Positions 13,409 through 16,441 of a DNA stretch of 16,441 nt are shown here, piece after piece. The stretch comes from CAYJWS01 sp964373925. GTDB taxonomy: Bacteria > Patescibacteriota > Patescibacteriia > Buchananbacterales > GWA2-38-13. The notes under the pieces are model-generated. The model was not told the DNA's origin and made no database searches. It was given only the letters and a program-made list of their open reading frames with translations. Both the position numbers and the translations under genes were made by a program. The stretch spans positions 1 to 16,441 of the forward strand of contig CAYJWS010000022.1 of the NCBI GenBank assembly GCA_964373925.1, read 5' to 3'. The first letter of the stretch is position 1. Every line of letters starts with the position of its first letter.

Positions 13409-13987
13409 CTAGAGGATCTTTATAAGACTCACCCCCCAAATCGCACCAACTGTTATTACCGAAGCAAAAGCAGTCGTCTTATCCATCCAAACTCCCTTCT
13501 CTGCGTAGGCTGGCTGGATTACTCCAAGCGGCCAAAATATCGTGAGAAGTACTCCTGTTGCAACCACTACAAAATAAGGCATAGGATTAAGAGCGTATAG
13601 GATAAGAATCGAAAGTTGGCATGTCATATATATAACATGTAGCCATCCAGACATACTCATATCAGAATACCACTTGCCGGTTTTGTGATTTGGCCACATA
13701 TGACCAGTGGTACTATGATTAGATGCCCAAAAGACATGTAGAGCGAGTGTAATTAAAAGACTCCCCAAAACTACCAACCATGTTTGCCATGAGAAGGGGT
13801 GAAGATGATCCCAAATCAATCCATTAATAAACGGAAAGATAAGAAAATCCCCCCACATTCCCGCGTGAGCAAAAAACGAAACTTTGGGTTTTCGGTAAGA
13901 ACTCTTGCTAAGTGTTCCTTCGGCAAAAGAAACCAAAGCCTCAAAAAACACAAACATTGCTGACACAAAAGCTACTGACCAGTTCAT
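13409..13987 (-). CDS. Uncharacterised multi-pass membrane protein (192 aa)
   Basis: I do not recognise the family. About six hydrophobic segments are visible (roughly 4-22, 45-60, 68-88, 112-132, 136-156 and 170-190). Between the second and fourth lies a His/Trp-rich region: HAGMWGD (41-47), WDHLHPF, then WASNHSTTGHMWPNHKTGKWYSD in two parts around 87-109, and GWLHVIYM. The clustered His residues near membrane boundaries could bind metal or heme, but nothing identifies an enzyme. The start at 13987 is well supported: GAGG (13993-13996) lies 5 bases upstream and a near-consensus promoter at 14046-14074. It is a single-gene unit, divergent from the acyltransferase gene, with its own terminator. 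Confidence 0.78.
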   Translation of the reverse strand: MNWSVAFVSAMFVFFEALVSFAEGTLSKSSYRKPKVSFFAHAGMWGDFLIFPFINGLIWDHLHPFSWQTWLVVLGSLLITLALHVFWASNHSTTGHMWPNHKTGKWYSDMSMSGWLHVIYMTCQLSILILYALNPMPYFVVVATGVLLTIFWPLGVIQPAYAEKGVWMDKTTAFASVITVGAIWGVSLIKIL

Positions 13988-14026
13988 GTTATCCTCACTT
14001 AAAAAGAGTTGAATGTGTGACTTTTC

Positions 14027-14038
14027 ATGTAAAGAACA
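14027..14038 (-). promoter_or_regulatory. boxA-like leader sequence of the membrane-protein gene
   Basis: Minus-strand TGTTCTTTACAT (14038-14027) starts 7 bases after the -10 element, thus at the very 5' end of the predicted RNA. It shares GTTCTTTACAT exactly with the left operon leader (916-926). Confidence 0.4.
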
Positions 14039-14045
14039 ATATATA

Positions 14046-14074
14046 ATAATAGCATGCTATATAAATTTTGTCAA
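14046..14074 (-). promoter_or_regulatory. Near-consensus sigma-70 promoter of the membrane-protein gene
   Basis: Minus-strand TTGACA (14069-14074) and TATTAT (14046-14051) with a 17-base spacer. The spacer ends in TGC, giving an extended -10 as well. The predicted leader is about 50 bases. Confidence 0.82.
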
Positions 14075-14173
14075 AAAACAAACATAAAAATGGCTAAAAA
14101 ATTTTGTAAAAAAAATGAAAAATTTCGCATTTCTCATATAACTGTTAGATTTTTTATTTTCATTAAGGTTGTC

Positions 14174-14201
14174 TTTACAATCCATATTTAAATGATATAA
14201 T
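14174..14201 (+). promoter_or_regulatory. Promoter of the acyltransferase gene
   Basis: TTTACA (14174-14179) and TATAAT (14196-14201), spacer 16 bases, with the TGA extension (14193-14195). The start codon is 27 bases beyond the -10, so the leader is only about 20 bases. The rest of the divergent gap 13988-14228 is AT-rich without other features. Confidence 0.72.
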
Positions 14202-14228
14202 ATATCTATAAACATCATTCTCTATTCT

Positions 14229-15146
14229 ATGACCTCACAAGAAGGAGAGCCGTTTTTCAACCCAATGGAGCAAGAAGAATCGGCAACGGGGGTAACCCCA
14301 CCCGAGACAGAAAACAAAAAAATACAGGAAGCACACGAAAAAACACCAGAGAGAATGCGTAAAAGCGTTGACGCGGCATTTAATCTTGTATGCAAAAATT
14401 TTACGGTTGAAGGCAAAGAAAAACTCCTTGGGACAAAAAAAGATAATCCCGATGCTACATTTATTATTGCGTCATCCCATTTTTCCAATCTTGACGCCGG
14501 CGCGGCTGTAAAAGCGCTTGGAGACAAATTTAATATTCAGATAACAGCAGAATCCGCACTCTTTGGCTTTACTGGCCAGGAAGCGATGTTTCGTATTGCA
14601 GGAAAAGATAGCTTCACCCCACTTGAATATAAAAAAATTCCAAAAACAAGCAAAAAAGACACTGGCAAAAAACCAATATTTAATCCCAAGGATTTTGAAG
14701 TATTGAGTGAGCAGATAGAAGACGGAAAAACTCCCTGGATGGCCCTCCATCCTTTTACGCTCGAAGGAAAGATGCAAGACGCGCGTATTGGTTCGGTATA
14801 TCTCGCCCACAAAACAGGAGCAAAAATCATTCCTGCGGCGCTTGAAACCCATGGAGAAGGGGGAGCGCTTATCAGCCCGAAAGATCTTGGGAAAAGGCTT
14901 ATTGGAAGGCTCAAAGGTAGCGCGAACGCGACCTATCACATTGGAGAAGTAATAGATCTGCCAGAGCTTGATGTAAGTATTATTGAAAAAGTTTTAAAAA
15001 AACGCGAAACAGGAGAAAGAATATCAACGGAAGAACGAAAACAATTTAAAGAAACTCACGAAAAACTCAAAGAAGAAGCTGATCAGATCGCGCACAAGAT
15101 CGCCGAAATGCTTCCCAAAGAACAAAGGGGTTCTTATGATGAATGA
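14229..15146 (+). CDS. PlsC-like lysophospholipid acyltransferase family protein (305 aa)
   Basis: Probable membrane-associated acyltransferase of the PlsC/LPLAT superfamily. The catalytic H-x4-D motif is seen in SSHFSNLDAG (H84, D89), after a strand ATFIIA. A substrate-binding segment, LHPFTLEGKMQDARIG (173-188), stands where family members have FPEGTRS. It is followed by AHKTGAKIIPAALE (193-206), which matches the usual A-x-x-x-G-x-x-I-x-P block. The N-terminal 40 residues are charged and disordered, and the C-terminal 60 form a charged helix; no clear transmembrane helix is present. The strict FPEG motif is degenerate, so the substrate is uncertain and a non-phospholipid role is possible. 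It is a single-gene unit with its own promoter. Confidence 0.68.
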   Translation: MTSQEGEPFFNPMEQEESATGVTPPETENKKIQEAHEKTPERMRKSVDAAFNLVCKNFTVEGKEKLLGTKKDNPDATFIIASSHFSNLDAGAAVKALGDKFNIQITAESALFGFTGQEAMFRIAGKDSFTPLEYKKIPKTSKKDTGKKPIFNPKDFEVLSEQIEDGKTPWMALHPFTLEGKMQDARIGSVYLAHKTGAKIIPAALETHGEGGALISPKDLGKRLIGRLKGSANATYHIGEVIDLPELDVSIIEKVLKKRETGERISTEERKQFKETHEKLKEEADQIAHKIAEMLPKEQRGSYDE

Positions 15147-15218
15147 ATTTAAATTATAATTACTGATGAATCCTAATTCAGTAACGCTTCAAAAAAGTAT
15201 CACACACAATGTAATAAA

Positions 15219-15249
15219 AAAGGATTTGATTTTTTTTATCAAAGCCTTT
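15219..15249 (+). terminator. Hairpin after the acyltransferase gene, weak terminator candidate
   Basis: AAAGGATTTGAT (15219-15230) pairs with ATCAAAGCCTTT (15238-15249), one mismatch in 12, around a T-only loop. It lies about 70 bases after the stop. The following sequence is only mildly T-rich. Confidence 0.5.
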
Positions 15250-15292
15250 ATGTGTTTATTCAAAACAATTTTCGAGCCTTAAAAAACGTAAA

Positions 15293-15395
15293 GAATTTTA
15301 GCCCCAAGGCGCAATATCTTTTATTTCATCTGTTCGGCTCGTAGCGGAGCGGAAAGGAGTTATGAAATGGCGCCGATTGGGGCGTTAAAAAATTC
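15293..15395. other. Long imperfect palindrome, candidate structured RNA or mobile repeat
   Basis: Five nested arm pairs share one centre near 15344: GAATTTT (15293-15299) with AAAATTC (15389-15395), GCCCCAA (15301) with TTGGGGC (15377), GGCGC (15308) with GCGCC (15370), ATTTCAT (15323) with ATGAAAT (15362), and GCTC (15337) with GAGC (15347). It occupies part of the 441-base gene-free gap 15147-15587. No promoter was identified, so the strand is unknown. Confidence 0.55.
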
Positions 15396-15408
15396 TCACA
15401 GTTATAAA

Positions 15409-15470
15409 CCCTGAGCTTGTCGAAGGGTTTTTTATCGGCTTGTGGCTTCCTGTCCTGAGCTTGTCGAAGG
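15409..15470. repeat. Two copies of the CCTGAGCTTGTCGAAGG repeat
   Basis: The 17-base sequence occurs at 15410-15426 and 15454-15470 in direct orientation. It is a short partly palindromic repeat that I recall as widespread in environmental bacterial genomes. Translation of it gives the well-known spurious peptides FDKLRTG and STSSG. Confidence 0.75.
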
Positions 15471-15562
15471 ATGGCGTCACCTTTTCCACAAAAGGTGGCA
15501 AATAATAATACTGAAAGTAATGGGCGAAAACCGAAAGCATAAATCTCTGATAAGACAAAAAT

Positions 15563-15589
15563 AAAAGGACACTCATTTAATGTCCTTTT
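15563..15589 (-). terminator. Rho-independent terminator of the right minus-strand operon
   Basis: Perfect 9-bp stem AAAAGGACA (15563-15571) and TGTCCTTTT (15581-15589). On the minus strand it continues into TATTTTTG. It overlaps the stop codon of the last gene (15588-15590), the same arrangement as at 271-296. Confidence 0.85.
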
Positions 15590-15974
15590 ATGATATGTAT
15601 CTCACTATACTATGAGATACAAGCCAAATTTCTTCTTGGACGCTTCCGTATATGCGGTAAGCTTCACTAATAGTATTTTTTAATCCCATGAGATGTTCAG
15701 TGAGTACAGGATCGTGTATATCAAAATGATAATCAACTATAAAGAAAACAATTCTATCCTTAATCCATTGTAATCTCTCCCCAGACCACCAATAACCACG
15801 AAAAACCGGGTCTCTTAAAATACTGTGGGTAAAACCACTCAGCCCCAATCTACTTGTCCGCAGTTCTTGCAAATAACATATAATATGATTAACCGCTTTT
15901 ACTTCTCTACCATCCTTTATGGGTAAATAAAACATTACTCTCGTTCTTCTTTCGCTAAAACCTCCTTTATCCAA
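15588..15974 (-). CDS. Uncharacterised 128-aa protein, second gene of the right small unit
   Basis: No named family is recognised. The start is a TTG at 15974, chosen because GGAGG (15980-15984) sits 5 bases before it; the first internal ATG (residue 14) lacks a well-placed site. The soluble protein has a strand VMFYLP (13-18), a helix to about 44, GLSGFTHS (44-51), an aromatic turn FRGYWWSGE (58-66), a strand RIVFFIVDY (74-82), a helix, and a final strand QEEIWLV (113-119). This order and several residues match the 139-aa protein of the left unit, so the two are probably distant homologues with a ferredoxin-like fold (inference). It follows the upstream gene with a 14-base gap that holds the SD. 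The function is unknown. Confidence 0.77.
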   Translation of the reverse strand: MDKGGFSERRTRVMFYLPIKDGREVKAVNHIICYLQELRTSRLGLSGFTHSILRDPVFRGYWWSGERLQWIKDRIVFFIVDYHFDIHDPVLTEHLMGLKNTISEAYRIYGSVQEEIWLVSHSIVRYIS

Positions 15975-15984
15975 ATTATCCTCC
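15975..15984 (-). promoter_or_regulatory. SD that fixes a TTG start
   Basis: Minus-strand GGAGG-ATAAT-TTG: a full GGAGG (15984-15980) with a 5-base spacer before the TTG at 15974-15972. This decides the start of the 128-aa gene. Confidence 0.75.
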
Positions 15985-15988
15985 GTAT

Positions 15989-16300
15989 TTAGAACGTGCC
16001 CTGCGTCCTTCGTAACTCATAGAGTTCATCTTTTGGCAACTCACTTGCCGGCACCACTCGTGTATCTTTAAATTCTAAGCCTTTTCTTTTAAAATATCTT
16101 ACAGCTTCTACGGGAATAATAAGAGTATTGTCACCCACAAGATCAAAGGGACAACTGCGAAGATGTACTTCATGAAGTACATCAATTGCTTGATCTATGT
16201 CTTTTCGAGAAAAAAACTTTAGTGCACGTAATTCGGGATAATCATCAATTGATGGTTTCCATGCCGAAATTCCCAGAATTGCTTTAAAATAACTCCACAT
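15989..16300 (-). CDS. Uncharacterised 103-aa protein, first gene of the right small unit
   Basis: The ATG at 16300 has GGAGG (16307-16311) 6 bases upstream and a near-consensus promoter at 16352-16380. The product is soluble and charged. After an N-terminal extension it has a helix with DIDQAIDVLHEV (34-45), then NTLIIPVEAVRYFKRKGLEF (58-77) and a basic/acidic C-terminus ending ELRRTQGTF. The AID-x-L-x-E helix and the strand-helix-strand part (IIPVEAVRYFKRKGLEF) correspond to AIDFLAEA and FLVSNNAARILKDRNVKF of the 68-aa protein at 698-904, suggesting a shared family. The function is unknown. Confidence 0.76.
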   Translation of the reverse strand: MWSYFKAILGISAWKPSIDDYPELRALKFFSRKDIDQAIDVLHEVHLRSCPFDLVGDNTLIIPVEAVRYFKRKGLEFKDTRVVPASELPKDELYELRRTQGTF

Positions 16301-16314
16301 AGCTTACCTCCAAA

Positions 16315-16340
16315 TTTTAAGGAACAAAAAATGTAAACAA
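16315..16340 (-). promoter_or_regulatory. boxA-like leader sequences of the right operon
   Basis: Minus-strand TTGTTTACAT (16340-16331) and TGTTCCTTAAAA (16326-16315) lie between the promoter and the SD. They are weaker matches to the motif seen in the two other minus-strand leaders. Confidence 0.3.
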
Positions 16341-16351
16341 TACTAAGTGCA

Positions 16352-16380
16352 ATTTTAGAACGGAATGTAAAAAATGTCAA
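16352..16380 (-). promoter_or_regulatory. Near-consensus sigma-70 promoter of the right operon
   Basis: Minus-strand TTGACA (16375-16380) and TAAAAT (16352-16357), spacer 17 bases, giving a leader of about 45 bases. The rest of the edge (16381-16441) holds no recognisable gene; a TATAAT at 16394-16399 on the plus strand lacks a -35. Confidence 0.78.
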
Positions 16381-16441
16381 AAAATATAGGCTCTATAATA
16401 AATAGTGTGGTGTATAACTCAAAAGTAGTGGTAATCTTAGC

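Noticed and set aside
15385..15576. 63-aa reading frame on the minus strand
   Set aside because: It is built from two copies of the CCTGAGCTTGTCGAAGG repeat and yields the known spurious peptides FDKLRTG and STSSG; it has no ribosome site and runs through gene-free repeat sequence.

Overview
This window looks like a chromosomal piece of a Patescibacteria (Candidate Phyla Radiation, probably Parcubacteria-type) genome. The reasons are an AT-rich sequence read with the standard code, tightly packed genes without Shine-Dalgarno (SD) sites, short proteins, a double-receiver regulator carrying SN-x-GQ motifs, and two small uncharacterised gene families that I recall from such genomes. This assignment is an inference from style and content; no rRNA or other marker gene is present.

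Plus strand, left to right: an EamA half-transporter, an MFS transporter and a LOG-family nucleotide phosphoribohydrolase form one tight operon (1086-3413). After a 97-bp dimeric palindromic repeat come endonuclease IV (nfo), riboflavin synthase (ribE) and lumazine synthase (ribH) (3574-5468). A signalling operon follows (5505-9049): FIST-domain sensor, soluble histidine kinase, tandem-receiver response regulator and a small FAD/NAD(P) oxidoreductase. Mn-type superoxide dismutase (9158-9745) and the large subunit of class I ribonucleotide reductase (9890-12832) are next. A repeat-filled gap leads to a tiny Cys-rich lipoprotein, and later comes a PlsC-like acyltransferase (14229-15146).

Minus strand: three short transcription units sit at the left end (295-904, two genes), in the middle (13409-13987, one membrane protein) and at the right end (15588-16300, two genes). 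They differ from the plus-strand genes in a consistent way. Each has a near-consensus -35/-10 promoter with a 17-bp spacer, a leader with boxA-like TGTTCTTTA sequence, a clear SD before every gene (5 of 5, against 0 of 14 on the plus strand), and a hairpin terminator at or just after the last stop codon. By eye, the left and right two-gene units appear to be diverged copies of the same module, a small protein followed by a roughly 130-aa protein. This is the most unusual content of the window.

Non-coding structure is rich. There is a set of nested inverted repeats at 44-170 with two mutually exclusive folds, a roughly 103-nt imperfect palindrome at 15293-15395, and several families of dispersed palindromic repeats. 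No tRNA, rRNA, CRISPR array, insertion sequence or riboswitch was recognised.
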